64,000 nt of DNA from Marinobacter daqiaonensis. GTDB taxonomy: Bacteria; Pseudomonadota; Gammaproteobacteria; Pseudomonadales; Oleiphilaceae. Positions 51,974-60,928 of the stretch are shown here, in pieces (position 1 is the first letter of the stretch; every line of letters begins with the position of its first letter). The DNA lies in NCBI RefSeq assembly GCF_900115285.1, contig NZ_FOYW01000001.1, positions 2,205,272 through 2,269,271 of the forward strand. Direction: 5' to 3'. A model generated the notes under the pieces. It was not told the DNA's origin, searched no databases, and worked only from the letters and a program-made list of their open reading frames with translations. Both the position numbers and the translations under genes were made by a program.

Positions 51974-53952
51974 GATGTTTCACCAGTGCGTTGCGTGGTA
52001 TTTACCGGAACGCGACCGACGGTTACCGCCGGAAAGTTCAGCAACCGGCTGCTCAGGTAGATGGCGGCGATCAGACCGAAACCGATCAGGTCCGTCACCA
52101 GCTCGGGATAGATGAGCACCCCACCGGCCACCAGCACCAGGATCCGAGCCGGCCATCCCAGCACACCGATCCGGTAGAGGTAACCTTCCATCGCTGAGGA
52201 CAGCAGCCAGATCGCCGTAATGGCCGTGAAAGTGGATGTCAGGATTTTCGTCAGTTCCCCCTGCAGGATCAGCGAAGGATTGATCACGAACAGGAACGGC
52301 AGGATGAACAGGATGCCGCCCAGGCGCATGGCGTAGAGGCCGGTCCGGCCCGCATTCGCCCCGGCCACGCCAGCCGCTGTTATCGCTGCCAGTGAGACCG
52401 GCGGCGTGATGTAGGAGAGCATGCCCCAGTAAAGGATAAACAGATGGCTGGCCAGGGGATTGAGGCCGGCGTTCACCAGAGCCGGCGCCAGCAGGATCGA
52501 CAGGAAGATGTAACAGGCGCTGACCGTCATTCCCATGCCCAGCACGAAACTGGTCACGGCTCCGGCGATCAGCATCAGCGGAATGCTGCCATCGGCGTAG
52601 AGCAGTAGCTCCCGGGAGAAGGCTCCCGCCACGCCGGTGTAGGAAAGCCCGCCCACCACCAGGCCGATACCGGCCAGGATGGCCACCAGATTGGCCACGC
52701 TGGTGGTCAGGTCCTGCAGGAAGGCCAGGGCACGTTTCAGGTTCAGCCGGTATTTACGCTTGAAGAGGGAGATGCCCAGCAATATCACCGTGGCGTAGTA
52801 CGGCGCGTAGGCCTCGAGACGCATCACGATCAGCATGTAGATGAGCATGCCCAGCGCCAGCAGGTACGGCCAGCCCTCCTTGAGGGTTTCCTTGAGATTG
52901 GGGATGGCCTCCGGCGGCAGTCCCTTCAGCCCCCGGCGGGCGGCATAGATATCCACCTGGAACAGCAGCGCCAGGTAGAAGAGTACCGCTGGCAGGAACG
53001 CCGCGATCACGATCTCGGCGTAGGGGACACCCAGGAACGAGGCCATGATGAACGCCACCGCTCCCATGACCGGGGGCATCAGGGTGCCACCCGTGGACGC
53101 GCAGGCTTCCACGGCCCCCGCGTAATGGGGCGGGTAACCGGTCTTTTTCATGGTGGGGATGGTGATGGGTCCGGTGGTCAGGATATTGGAGATCACACTC
53201 CCGGACAGACTGCCCATGATGCCGCTGGACAGCACCGACACCTTGGCGGGCCCGCCCCGGCTCTTACCCATCAGGGCGGTGGCGAAGTTCATGAAGAACT
53301 CACCGCCACCGGTGGCGGTCAGGGCAGCGCCAAACACCACGAAGCCGATCACCAGCTGGGCCACGACCTGCATGGGAATGCCGATAACGCTTTCCACCCC
53401 GATGACGTGGGCCCGGATGATCTCCGGCAGGGTGTACTGGTTGCCCCACAGGAAGCCGGGCATGGAATCGGCATAGAGCGGGTAGGTCCCGAAAAACAAC
53501 GCCACGAACAGCAGTGGCCAGCCACCGCAGCGGCGAACCCCTTCCAGGATCAGCACCAGCAGGATGCCGGACAGCACGGTGGCCTCTGGGGGCGCCTCGA
53601 ACTCCCAGCCGTAGTTGATCATGGTGAGACCGTGGTAGCCGAGGTAGCCGGCGCACACCATCGCGGTGACCGCCAGCAGCCAGTCGTACCAGGGCACCCT
53701 TTCCGCAGCCCCTTTCCAGGCCGGAAACGCGAGGAAGGCGGCCGCCAGGAAAATGCCAATAAGGTAGTACAGGTAGGCGTTGCCCAGGGGTTTGAAGCCG
53801 AGGATTTCCAGGTTGAAGGTCTGGTTGATGGCCATCAGTAGGCCCAGGGTGCCCAGGACGATAACGGTCCAGTAACCGGCGCCACGCAGGCGGCCATCCC
53901 TCTGTTCAGGCCCGCTGGGTGCCGCTTTCTCCGCGGCGTCGGAAACGCTCAT
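51970..53952 (-). CDS. TRAP transporter fused permease (DctQM, 4TM/12TM)
   Basis: A 660-residue membrane protein in which the small DctQ-like and large DctM-like subunits are fused. The N-terminal helices are followed by GEFFMNFATALMGKSRGGPA and SGSVISNILTTGPITIPTMKK, the latter with a TRAP 12TM signature. TAXI-type receptors are usually paired with such fusions, and a TAXI gene lies upstream. Substrate: probably a carboxylate, since CoA-transferase genes follow. Confidence 0.95.
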   Translation of the reverse strand: MSVSDAAEKAAPSGPEQRDGRLRGAGYWTVIVLGTLGLLMAINQTFNLEILGFKPLGNAYLYYLIGIFLAAAFLAFPAWKGAAERVPWYDWLLAVTAMVCAGYLGYHGLTMINYGWEFEAPPEATVLSGILLVLILEGVRRCGGWPLLFVALFFGTYPLYADSMPGFLWGNQYTLPEIIRAHVIGVESVIGIPMQVVAQLVIGFVVFGAALTATGGGEFFMNFATALMGKSRGGPAKVSVLSSGIMGSLSGSVISNILTTGPITIPTMKKTGYPPHYAGAVEACASTGGTLMPPVMGAVAFIMASFLGVPYAEIVIAAFLPAVLFYLALLFQVDIYAARRGLKGLPPEAIPNLKETLKEGWPYLLALGMLIYMLIVMRLEAYAPYYATVILLGISLFKRKYRLNLKRALAFLQDLTTSVANLVAILAGIGLVVGGLSYTGVAGAFSRELLLYADGSIPLMLIAGAVTSFVLGMGMTVSACYIFLSILLAPALVNAGLNPLASHLFILYWGMLSYITPPVSLAAITAAGVAGANAGRTGLYAMRLGGILFILPFLFVINPSLILQGELTKILTSTFTAITAIWLLSSAMEGYLYRIGVLGWPARILVLVAGGVLIYPELVTDLIGFGLIAAIYLSSRLLNFPAVTVGRVPVNTTQRTGETS

Positions 53953-53978
53953 GGCTGTGATACTCCGAAAATGAACAA

Positions 53979-53996
53979 GGGGCCCGGTCGGGCCCC
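53979..53996 (-). other. Intercistronic stem-loop between TAXI and TRAP permease genes
   Basis: A perfect 7-bp stem GGGGCCC/GGGCCCC with a 4-base loop sits in the 66-bp gap. No T-run follows. It can act as partial terminator or protect the upstream receptor mRNA, giving more receptor than permease. Confidence 0.65.
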
Positions 53997-54018
53997 AGTC
54001 AGGGCGTGTTGTACGGTC

Positions 54019-55164
54019 TTACTTGACGGATTCCAGGGCCTGGGTGCGATGCTTTTCCCAGATCTGGGCAAATTCCTCGTCGCTCTTGTTCTCAGCTGCG
54101 GCGAGGGCTTCCGGCCAGGCGTCCAGCAGGGCATTCAGCCGGGCGGTGCGCTGGTCGTTCCAGGCCTGGTGTTCCTCGGTCCAGATGCCCTTCTCTTCCA
54201 GGTAGCGGATAGCGCCGGCGTGGAAGGGAACATCAATGGCCGGCGTGCCAGCCTCTTTCAGGTCCCAGCGATGCATAACGGCGGTGGCATCCTTGTACAT
54301 ATCGTAGGTTTCATCCAGAGCCTTGATGTAGTTATAGACCGCATCCTCGTCCATGTCCGCGCGAACGGTCAGAACGGGGTAGCGATAGGCCAGGATATCC
54401 ACCGGGTTTTCCTTGCTGATGCCGGCACCCACAGTTTCAGTGTAGGGCTGGAAGAAAGGTGCCACTTCCCGCAGGCGTTTCCAGCCTTCTTCATTTTCCT
54501 TTGGAACTTCCAGCCAGCGAATGCCCCGGGGGGACTCGGCCAGTTCGTACACATGGCTCGGGGTTGTGGTGGTGCAGGAGGCGTCCGCCTCGCCACGGGC
54601 CAGGGAGCTCATGGTGCTGGCATAGGTAGGGAACATGATCGCTTCCACGTCATCCCGACTCAGGCCGGCAAACGCCAGGAAGGCATCGCATTTCACGTTG
54701 ATGGACGGGTTACCGGCAACGTAGGCGAAACGAACGCCTTTCAGGTCTTCCAGGGTTTCAATGTTGGCATCCGCGGCAGTGAAGATACCGAACGAGGAGG
54801 GTCGACCGGCAACCGCCCGAAGATCCTGCGGGCCCCAGCGACGGGTGGAAAAGTCATGGATGCCCTCAGCGGCAAAAAAGGTCTCCGTGGCGAGGAAGGC
54901 ATAGTCCGCACGGCCACTGAGCAACGGCTGCAGCCGGCCGATGGCAGAGCCGGAGGGCTGGATGCGAACACGGGTGCCGTATTCCCTGCCGAAGGCATCG
55001 GCAATGGCGGAGGCCTCCGCGTATCCGGCGGAACCGACGTCGTAGGACGACCAGGTCATGGTGTCGGGCAATTCCTGGGCGGCCGCAGATCCGGCAAAGG
55101 CCAGTGAAGCGCTCAGAGCAACAGCAGTCAGGGTTTTTATCAGGAATGGGTTGGCGTAAGGCAT
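54019..55164 (-). CDS. TAXI-family TRAP transporter substrate-binding protein
   Basis: A 381-residue periplasmic receptor with a clear signal peptide (AVALSASLAFAGSAAAQ-ELP). The TAXI pattern shows in WSSYDVGSAGYAEASAIADA and GRADYAFLATETFFAAEG. It delivers a ligand to the fused permease downstream. ATG 55164 is preferred over an upstream frame start. The ligand, possibly a carboxylate, cannot be assigned. Confidence 0.94.
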   Translation of the reverse strand: MPYANPFLIKTLTAVALSASLAFAGSAAAQELPDTMTWSSYDVGSAGYAEASAIADAFGREYGTRVRIQPSGSAIGRLQPLLSGRADYAFLATETFFAAEGIHDFSTRRWGPQDLRAVAGRPSSFGIFTAADANIETLEDLKGVRFAYVAGNPSINVKCDAFLAFAGLSRDDVEAIMFPTYASTMSSLARGEADASCTTTTPSHVYELAESPRGIRWLEVPKENEEGWKRLREVAPFFQPYTETVGAGISKENPVDILAYRYPVLTVRADMDEDAVYNYIKALDETYDMYKDATAVMHRWDLKEAGTPAIDVPFHAGAIRYLEEKGIWTEEHQAWNDQRTARLNALLDAWPEALAAAENKSDEEFAQIWEKHRTQALESVK

Positions 55165-55277
55165 GGGATTCTCCGAAGGCTTTTTATTGTTCCGTTCGAT
55201 TTTCGAACAGCGCAGGGCTGTGACCCGAGATAACAAATTAGTCCCTGACGTGTTCACCGTCAAATATTTATCAATAT

Positions 55278-55307
55278 GTTATAAATTTTTCTCACATAAT
55301 GAGACAA
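55278..55307 (-). promoter_or_regulatory. Candidate promoter and operator of the TRAP/CoA-transferase operon
   Basis: On the minus strand TTGTCT (-35) and TATAAC (-10) are 18 bases apart, with the start point about 107 bases before the TAXI ATG. An inverted repeat TCTCATTATGTGAGA (55290-55304) overlaps the end of the -35 and fills the spacer, a position where a regulator such as the adjacent IclR protein would block RNA polymerase. Confidence 0.55.
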
Positions 55308-55357
55308 AAATGAAATATCGTCCCTCATGCAAGGCCGGGGTCAAACAGGGAACACGA

Positions 55358-56161
55358 TCAGGAGCCGCCAGATGCCCAGCGATCAATTTCATCCCTGAGG
55401 ATCTCAAGCACCCGCTCCCGCCGCCCTTCATTCATTCTCGAGGCGACCGAGGCCACACTGATTGCAGCGTAATGGCCGGAACCCGGCGCCTGGAACGCAA
55501 GGCCCACCGCCGACACCTCCGGCACGATGCGGCCTTCGTTCACCGAATAACCGTCCTGCCGGGCCCTGGTGAGCCATTGCTCCACCTCGTTGCGGGTGAT
55601 ACCCGAATACCGGGGGTAGCGGCTCGCGTTCAGCTCTACCATCCGCCGGGCCTCCTCTTCGGGCAGCGCCGCCAGCAGCGCCATGGCGGCGGCACCAACT
55701 CCCAGGGGGCGGCGTGCGCCCGCCACCAGGGTATTGGCAGTCACGGGATAGGAGCCCTCGGCCACATCAATGCAGACGGCATCCCGATTCGCGCGGATAC
55801 TCAGGTAGGTGTAATCTTCAGTACGGGCCGCGATCCGGGCCAGGACCGGCTGCAGGGCATGCCTCAACTGCAGGTCCGGAGCGACCTCTTGGGCCGACTC
55901 CGCCATCCGCAGCAGATCGAATCCGATGTGGTAGGTCTTGGCATAGGGATCAAAGGTCAGCAATCCCTCGCCAGCCAGGCCCGTCAGCAATCGGTGGGCC
56001 GTGGCGGTATTCATTCCCACTTCACGGGCGATACGGGACAGGCTCCCGCCGGTGGGAAACACCGTTGCCACCGTCCGCAGTAACAGGCAGGCCTTACTCA
56101 GGGTTGTGCTGCCGCCGGACGATTTCCGGGAAGGAATGGGAACGTCGCCTGATGTCGGCAT
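55358..56161 (-). CDS. IclR-family transcriptional regulator
   Basis: A 267-residue regulator. The N-terminal winged helix is in LSRIAREVGMNTATAHRLL and the effector domain follows (RHALQPVLARIAARTED to the end). ATG 56161 follows AGAGGAAG. It lies directly upstream of, and in the same direction as, the TRAP operon and probably controls it in response to an acid. Confidence 0.92.
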   Translation of the reverse strand: MPTSGDVPIPSRKSSGGSTTLSKACLLLRTVATVFPTGGSLSRIAREVGMNTATAHRLLTGLAGEGLLTFDPYAKTYHIGFDLLRMAESAQEVAPDLQLRHALQPVLARIAARTEDYTYLSIRANRDAVCIDVAEGSYPVTANTLVAGARRPLGVGAAAMALLAALPEEEARRMVELNASRYPRYSGITRNEVEQWLTRARQDGYSVNEGRIVPEVSAVGLAFQAPGSGHYAAISVASVASRMNEGRRERVLEILRDEIDRWASGGS

Positions 56162-56234
56162 TAGGGCTTCCTCTGGTTTCTCAAAATGTATGAAAATTTT
56201 ATCGTATTTCAATAAAAATAACGATGAGGTTCCA

Positions 56235-57935
56235 ATGAAACCGCGCTTCAGCCTTGTCGGTCGTTATTCCCTGCTCTCACTCACGCTGATCGTGGGCTCG
56301 GTGGCGATTCTCAGCAGTCTCTACGCCACGGTGGCGGATTCGGTCACCGAGCGTCTGGCCGGCGAGCGTCTGGAAGCCCAGATGGCAGGCACGGCCAACC
56401 GGCTGACCAATTTCATCGAGAACCGGATCTATCAGCTGGAAACCCTGTCGACCCATCCATCCATGCCCCTGTACCTGCTATACCGCGATGGCGTGCCTGA
56501 GGGGGTGCGGGAACTGGTAAGGGTGGAGGCGGACTCGCCCGACCTCTATGGCATCCTGTTCTTCAATGATCGCAATGAGCTGACCGAGGTCATTCCCGGG
56601 CAGGCAGCCTCAGGCAGCCCCTATTGGGACCGGAGCGACTGGACCCTTGCCGGCCTGCCCTCGGTGTTCCTGCGCAATAGCGAGGTTATCGGTCCCAGCC
56701 ACAGCAGCGGCGCAGGTCCGAACTGGCTGCTGATCCGTCAGCCTCTGCGGGACACCGGGGAGCCTCAGGTCACCGGCTCCATCGGTCTGCATGTGCGACT
56801 GGCGTCCCTTACTGAACTGATGCGAACCGAGAATCTTGCCAGCGTCTTGCGCCCCTATCTGAGAACCCCCGCGGGGGAACTTCTGGATGCCACCGGCAAT
56901 ACCCTCACCATGCCTCCGCAGGACCTGCGCACCGGCCCGGAAGTGCTCCCAGGCTGGCGCATCGACTACGTGGTTTCGGCGGGGGATATCCTCAGCCCCC
57001 TGCGTAGTGCCCAGCTGGGACTCTATACCCTGGCCGGGGTGATGGCGCTGGGCACGGTTGTGCTGTTCTGGGCCCTTGCCCGGAGCCTGCGACGGCGGGT
57101 GAGACGTCTGGTGGAAGGCGCGGAGGCACTTGCCAGCGGCGACCTGCACTTCCGCCTGCAGGCGCCGAGGAACGACAAGGACGAGATTGACGTACTGGCC
57201 CATGCCTTCAACGCCATGGCGGACCGGCTGCAGGACATGATTGGCCGCACCGTGCAGGCGGAGAAAATGGCGGTACTGGGGGAGTTCGCTACCGGCGTCG
57301 CCCATGAAGTCCGCAACCCCCTGGCCACCATCAAACTTACGGTACAGGCCCTGGAAAAAGGCGAAGCCAATGACCAGCGCCGAGACCTGCTGGTGTCCGT
57401 GGAGGATGAAATCGACCGCCTGAACCGGGTGGTCGGTGATCTGCTGGACTATGGCCGTCCGGTAGCCGGGGAGCCCCAGCGGGTTGAGATCCGCAGGGTG
57501 TTCCGCCATGCCACCGTCCTCACTTCCGGCCTGGCGGACCAGCGCCAGGTGCGGATCAGCGCCAGCGGCGATTCCCGTCTTGCCATCTACGCCAGCCCGG
57601 ACCAGGTCATTCAGTGCCTGGTCAACCTGCTGGCCAACGCCATTGAGGCCTGCGACACCGGCGGCGTGGTTCATCTGCGTGCCTTCCGTAATGGCGACCG
57701 CATTAATGTGGATATCACCGACAACGGCTCTGGCATGGACCCCCAGACATTGCGCCAGGTTACCGAGCCTTTCTTCACCACCCGCCAGGAGGGGACGGGC
57801 CTGGGCCTGAGCATCACCCGCCAGCTGATCGAACTCAACGGTGGCGAACTCCACATCCACAGTGTCCACGGTGAAGGCACTACGGTTTCCGTCAGACTTC
57901 CGGCGGCAAACGATGATAACCTTTTCACACAATAA
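56235..57935 (+). CDS. Sensor histidine kinase
   Basis: A 566-residue membrane kinase. One N-terminal helix (SLLSLTLIVGSVAILSSLYA), a periplasmic sensor of about 230 residues and a second helix (AGVMALGTVVLFWALA) are followed by HAMP, HisKA with the phospho-His in EFATGVAHEVRNPL, and HATPase with NLLANAIEA, DNGSGMD and GTGLGLSI. The next gene is its response regulator. The sensor fold is not recognised. ATG 56235 is used; upstream in-frame codons overlap the divergent IclR gene. Confidence 0.95.
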   Translation: MKPRFSLVGRYSLLSLTLIVGSVAILSSLYATVADSVTERLAGERLEAQMAGTANRLTNFIENRIYQLETLSTHPSMPLYLLYRDGVPEGVRELVRVEADSPDLYGILFFNDRNELTEVIPGQAASGSPYWDRSDWTLAGLPSVFLRNSEVIGPSHSSGAGPNWLLIRQPLRDTGEPQVTGSIGLHVRLASLTELMRTENLASVLRPYLRTPAGELLDATGNTLTMPPQDLRTGPEVLPGWRIDYVVSAGDILSPLRSAQLGLYTLAGVMALGTVVLFWALARSLRRRVRRLVEGAEALASGDLHFRLQAPRNDKDEIDVLAHAFNAMADRLQDMIGRTVQAEKMAVLGEFATGVAHEVRNPLATIKLTVQALEKGEANDQRRDLLVSVEDEIDRLNRVVGDLLDYGRPVAGEPQRVEIRRVFRHATVLTSGLADQRQVRISASGDSRLAIYASPDQVIQCLVNLLANAIEACDTGGVVHLRAFRNGDRINVDITDNGSGMDPQTLRQVTEPFFTTRQEGTGLGLSITRQLIELNGGELHIHSVHGEGTTVSVRLPAANDDNLFTQ

Positions 57936-57957
57936 CAACCGCCCGCGAAAGAAACCC

Positions 57958-59307
57958 ATGCGCTCCCAGATACTGATCGTTGATGATGAAAAAAGCTTCG
58001 TCCGCTCCATGACCTTCGCCCTGGGCGAAGCAGGCTTCGGTGCCCGTAGCGCACACACCGGCGAGGACGCCCTCAATGCCCTGGCCATGACACCGGCGGA
58101 CCTGATGCTGCTGGACCTGCGGCTGCCGGGAATGAGTGGCATGGACGTGCTGGCCGAGACCACCCGCCTTTATCCGGACCTGCCGGTGGTCATGATCTCC
58201 GCCCATGGCGACACCCGCTCGGCGGTCCAGGCGGTCAAGGCCGGTGCCACCGACTACCTCACCAAACCCTTCGCCCTGGATGAACTGCTGCACCTGATCC
58301 GCTCCATCACCGACCGCACCCGGATGCGGGACGAGCTCGACTACCATCGTAAGCGAACCGCCAATTCCTCCGGCCTGGTGGGCTCCAGCCAGCCCATGAA
58401 GGCACTGTGGCAGACCGTGCAACGGGTCGCGGCCAGCAGCACCGGGCGAATCCTGTTGCTGGGCGAGTCCGGTACCGGCAAGGCCGTGGTGGCGCGGGCC
58501 ATTCACCAGCAGAGTCCCCGTGCCGAGGGTGCCTTTGTGGAGATCAACTGTGCCGCCCTGCCCGAGCAGCTGATTGAAGCGGAACTGTTCGGCGCTGAGA
58601 AAGGCGCCTACACCGGCGCCCACCAGAAACGCTCCGGACTGGTCGCCCTGGCCCACGGCGGCACCCTCTTTCTCGATGAGATCGGCGAACTGCCACCGTC
58701 GCTGCAGGCCAAGTTCCTGCATTTTCTTGAGAACGGCGATTACCGCCCTGTTGGGGGCACCGTCAGTCACACCGCTGACGTGCGGGTGGTTGCGGCCACC
58801 AACCGTGCCCTGGAAGAAGACGTGCGCAGTGGCCGATTCCGGGAGGACCTGTTCTTCCGGCTCAACGTTATCGAGCTGACCGTTCCGCCGCTGCGTGAAC
58901 GGGGCGAGGATCTCCAGGAGCTGCTGGACGTCTTCATCGAGTCCCAGGCCCGGGAGGAAGGCTGCCGGCCCATCGCCATTCCTCCGGAAACCCTGGAGCG
59001 CCTCTGCGCCTATCGCTGGCCGGGCAATGTGCGGGAACTGAGGAATCTGGTGGAGCGGCTGACCATACTGCACCCCGGCCAGCCGATCCGTCCGGACCAG
59101 TTACCGGCGGAGTTCACCGCCACGGCGACCGCCGAAACCCCGGTCGATGCAGCGATCTCCCTGGACCAGCAGCTTCAGCACACCGAACGCGGTATGATCC
59201 TGCAGGCCCTGGAGCAGTCCGGCGGCCACAAGGGTCGGGCAGCGGAAAAGCTGGGCATGTCCCGTCATGCTTTCAAGCGCCGGCTCCAGCGCCTGGGCCT
59301 GACTTGA
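57958..59307 (+). CDS. NtrC-family sigma-54 response regulator
   Basis: A 449-residue enhancer-binding protein. The receiver has its phospho-Asp in MLLDLRLPGMSG and Lys in LTKPFA. The AAA+ domain has Walker A GESGTGKA, the sigma-54 contact loop GAYTGA (usual GAFTGA, Phe to Tyr) and Walker B LFLDEIGEL. The C-terminal Fis helix-turn-helix is in GRAAEKLGMSRHAFKRRLQR. It probably activates the ABC operon downstream. Its stop codon lies in the first of two palindromes that may be its own binding sites. Confidence 0.96.
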   Translation: MRSQILIVDDEKSFVRSMTFALGEAGFGARSAHTGEDALNALAMTPADLMLLDLRLPGMSGMDVLAETTRLYPDLPVVMISAHGDTRSAVQAVKAGATDYLTKPFALDELLHLIRSITDRTRMRDELDYHRKRTANSSGLVGSSQPMKALWQTVQRVAASSTGRILLLGESGTGKAVVARAIHQQSPRAEGAFVEINCAALPEQLIEAELFGAEKGAYTGAHQKRSGLVALAHGGTLFLDEIGELPPSLQAKFLHFLENGDYRPVGGTVSHTADVRVVAATNRALEEDVRSGRFREDLFFRLNVIELTVPPLRERGEDLQELLDVFIESQAREEGCRPIAIPPETLERLCAYRWPGNVRELRNLVERLTILHPGQPIRPDQLPAEFTATATAETPVDAAISLDQQLQHTERGMILQALEQSGGHKGRAAEKLGMSRHAFKRRLQRLGLT

Positions 59308-59321
59308 GCGGAATCCGCTCA
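59305..59321 (+). promoter_or_regulatory. Upstream activating palindrome 1
   Basis: TGAGCGGAATCCGCTCA is a perfect 17-bp inverted repeat (about 119 bp before the sigma-54 -24 element). Its half-site TGAGCG recurs in the second palindrome 32 bp on, which indicates a specific binding site for the NtrC-type regulator. Confidence 0.75.
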
Positions 59322-59336
59322 TGAAACCCGGAGGTC

Positions 59337-59353
59337 TGAGCGGAAGTCGCTCA
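59337..59353 (+). promoter_or_regulatory. Upstream activating palindrome 2
   Basis: TGAGCGGAAGTCGCTCA carries the same TGAGCG/CGCTCA arms as palindrome 1. Centre-to-centre spacing is 32 bp, close to three helical turns, a spacing that favours cooperative binding of enhancer-binding dimers. Confidence 0.75.
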
Positions 59354-59439
59354 ACGGAGCGCCCTTGATCGGGCTCCGTCTCCGCCTGTCGCCCCACCAT
59401 TCTGGCCCACAGCGCCAATCACAGGCCACCCCATGGCCT

Positions 59440-59456
59440 TGGCCCTCCTTTTGCTA
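59440..59456 (+). promoter_or_regulatory. Sigma-54 promoter of the ABC operon
   Basis: TGGCCCTCCTTTTGCTA has GG (59441-59442), exactly ten bases, then GC (59453-59454), and matches the TGGC...TTGC consensus. It lies about 87 bp after palindrome 2 and 71 bp before the chosen GTG start, so it has the expected enhancer geometry. Confidence 0.8.
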
Positions 59457-59527
59457 CAGATTCAGTGTCAGACATCACAAAAACAAACGATGACCCGAGG
59501 CCGGCTCTGCCGGATCAGGAGGCAGAC

Positions 59528-60928
59528 GTGCCGGGATTTTCCAACCGCCATCGGCATAGAACAGCATCTCTCAGGCGAACATTCGGCCGGTGGTGGCGAC
59601 AGGCCGCGGCAACGGCATTTTGCGTTTTCAGTGTTTCGCTGGTGTCGGCACTCCCGGAGAAGCCCCCCGTTGGACGGGTCGAACTGGGCGCCGCGGCGGA
59701 AGACGCGGACGCCACCGTAGCCTGCATGTACCCCATGACCGGTCGCTCCGCCAGTTACGGCCGCGACAGCATCGCGGGCATACGCCTGGCCCTTGAAGAG
59801 TTGGCCTCCGACCCGCTCGCGCCCCGGTTGCGGGTGATTGTCGATGATTCCCGCTCCAAGGCATCGTTCGCGGTTCGCATGGCCGAGGACTTTCTCCACC
59901 AGGACGACGCCAACGTTCTCTGTGGCATGGTCAGCTCAGGGGTTGGCATGGCGGTGAGCCGCCTGGCGAGGGAGAAGCAGGTGATCCTCGTAGGTACCGA
60001 TCACGCATCCTCCCGCGCTGCCCTTGAAGAAGGCCACGATTACTATTTCCGGGTGTCCAGCGACACCTGGACCTCCCACGCGGCCGGCGCCCGCTACCTG
60101 AAGGATCTCCAGGCCAGCAATGGCTGGCGGAAACTGGCCTTCCTGGGGCCCGACTACGAGTATGGCCGGGTAGCATGGCGGGACCTGCAGCAGGCACTGG
60201 ATCAGAACGGTGTCAGCTACCAGCAGACAGGGACCTACTGGCCGCGCCTCTACGAGCCCGATTACTCGCTGTATATCCAGTCACTGCTGGAATCACCTCC
60301 GGACATTCTGGTGGTGGCCCTGTGGGGCGGCGATTTCACGGCCTTCCTGGAACAGGCCCGCACCACTCACCTGTTCGAGCGCATGCGGGTGGCGAATTTC
60401 GACACCGGAGGCGACTACGAGACCCTGGTGGCGCTCGGAGACAAATCCCCCGCCGGGCTCATCCTGTCCGCCCGTCACCACGTCAACTGGCCAGACACGG
60501 AGCTGAACCGACAGTTCGTAGAACGTTTCCACCGGTTATCGGGACGCTATCCCAGCTATTCCGCCCAGGGTGCCTACGCCGGCATTCTCGCAATCGCCGA
60601 GGCCATCACCCTGGCCGGCTCGGTGACCGACACCCGGGCCATGATCTCGGCCCTGGAAGGCCTTCGCATCCGGCTGCCGAAGGATCCGGACGGTTTTGTT
60701 TCCTATATCGATCCCGAGACCCACCAGATTGTTCAGGCCCAGGCCATTGGCATCCCCCGGGCGGACGACCGCTTTCCGCCGGCCCGGGTCCTGCTGGGCG
60801 ACTGGCGGGTCTACGACGCCGAATCCCTCAAACCGTCATCCGCTCTGATCCAGGAGCGACGCGGTAAACCCACAAACCCAACGCAGCATCCGAACCGGGC
60901 ACAACAACAATCAAGGAGCACGCAATGA
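59528..60928 (+). CDS. Type-1 periplasmic ligand-binding protein of ABC or sensing system (first)
   Basis: A 466-residue receptor of the branched-chain amino acid/amide type. The GTG at 59528 is chosen because AGGAGG lies 5 bases upstream and because a sigma-54 promoter would start RNA near 59466; a GTG at 59465 would be at or before that point. A long basic N-terminus and helix (RWWRQAAATAFCVFSVSLVSA) form the signal peptide. YPMTGRSASYGRDSIAGIR and GPDYEYGRVAW fit the fold. It overlaps the next SBP gene by four bases. Confidence 0.85.
   Translation: MPGFSNRHRHRTASLRRTFGRWWRQAAATAFCVFSVSLVSALPEKPPVGRVELGAAAEDADATVACMYPMTGRSASYGRDSIAGIRLALEELASDPLAPRLRVIVDDSRSKASFAVRMAEDFLHQDDANVLCGMVSSGVGMAVSRLAREKQVILVGTDHASSRAALEEGHDYYFRVSSDTWTSHAAGARYLKDLQASNGWRKLAFLGPDYEYGRVAWRDLQQALDQNGVSYQQTGTYWPRLYEPDYSLYIQSLLESPPDILVVALWGGDFTAFLEQARTTHLFERMRVANFDTGGDYETLVALGDKSPAGLILSARHHVNWPDTELNRQFVERFHRLSGRYPSYSAQGAYAGILAIAEAITLAGSVTDTRAMISALEGLRIRLPKDPDGFVSYIDPETHQIVQAQAIGIPRADDRFPPARVLLGDWRVYDAESLKPSSALIQERRGKPTNPTQHPNRAQQQSRSTQ

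Noticed and set aside
55327..55343. Sigma-54-like element on the minus strand before the TAXI gene
   Set aside because: TGACCCCGGCCTTGCAT has the TTGC part, but the invariant GG of the -24 is GA. A sigma-70-type promoter nearby fits better.
56610..58163. Minus-strand open frame of 517 codons
   Set aside because: Antisense to histidine kinase and regulator genes; no recognisable domain.
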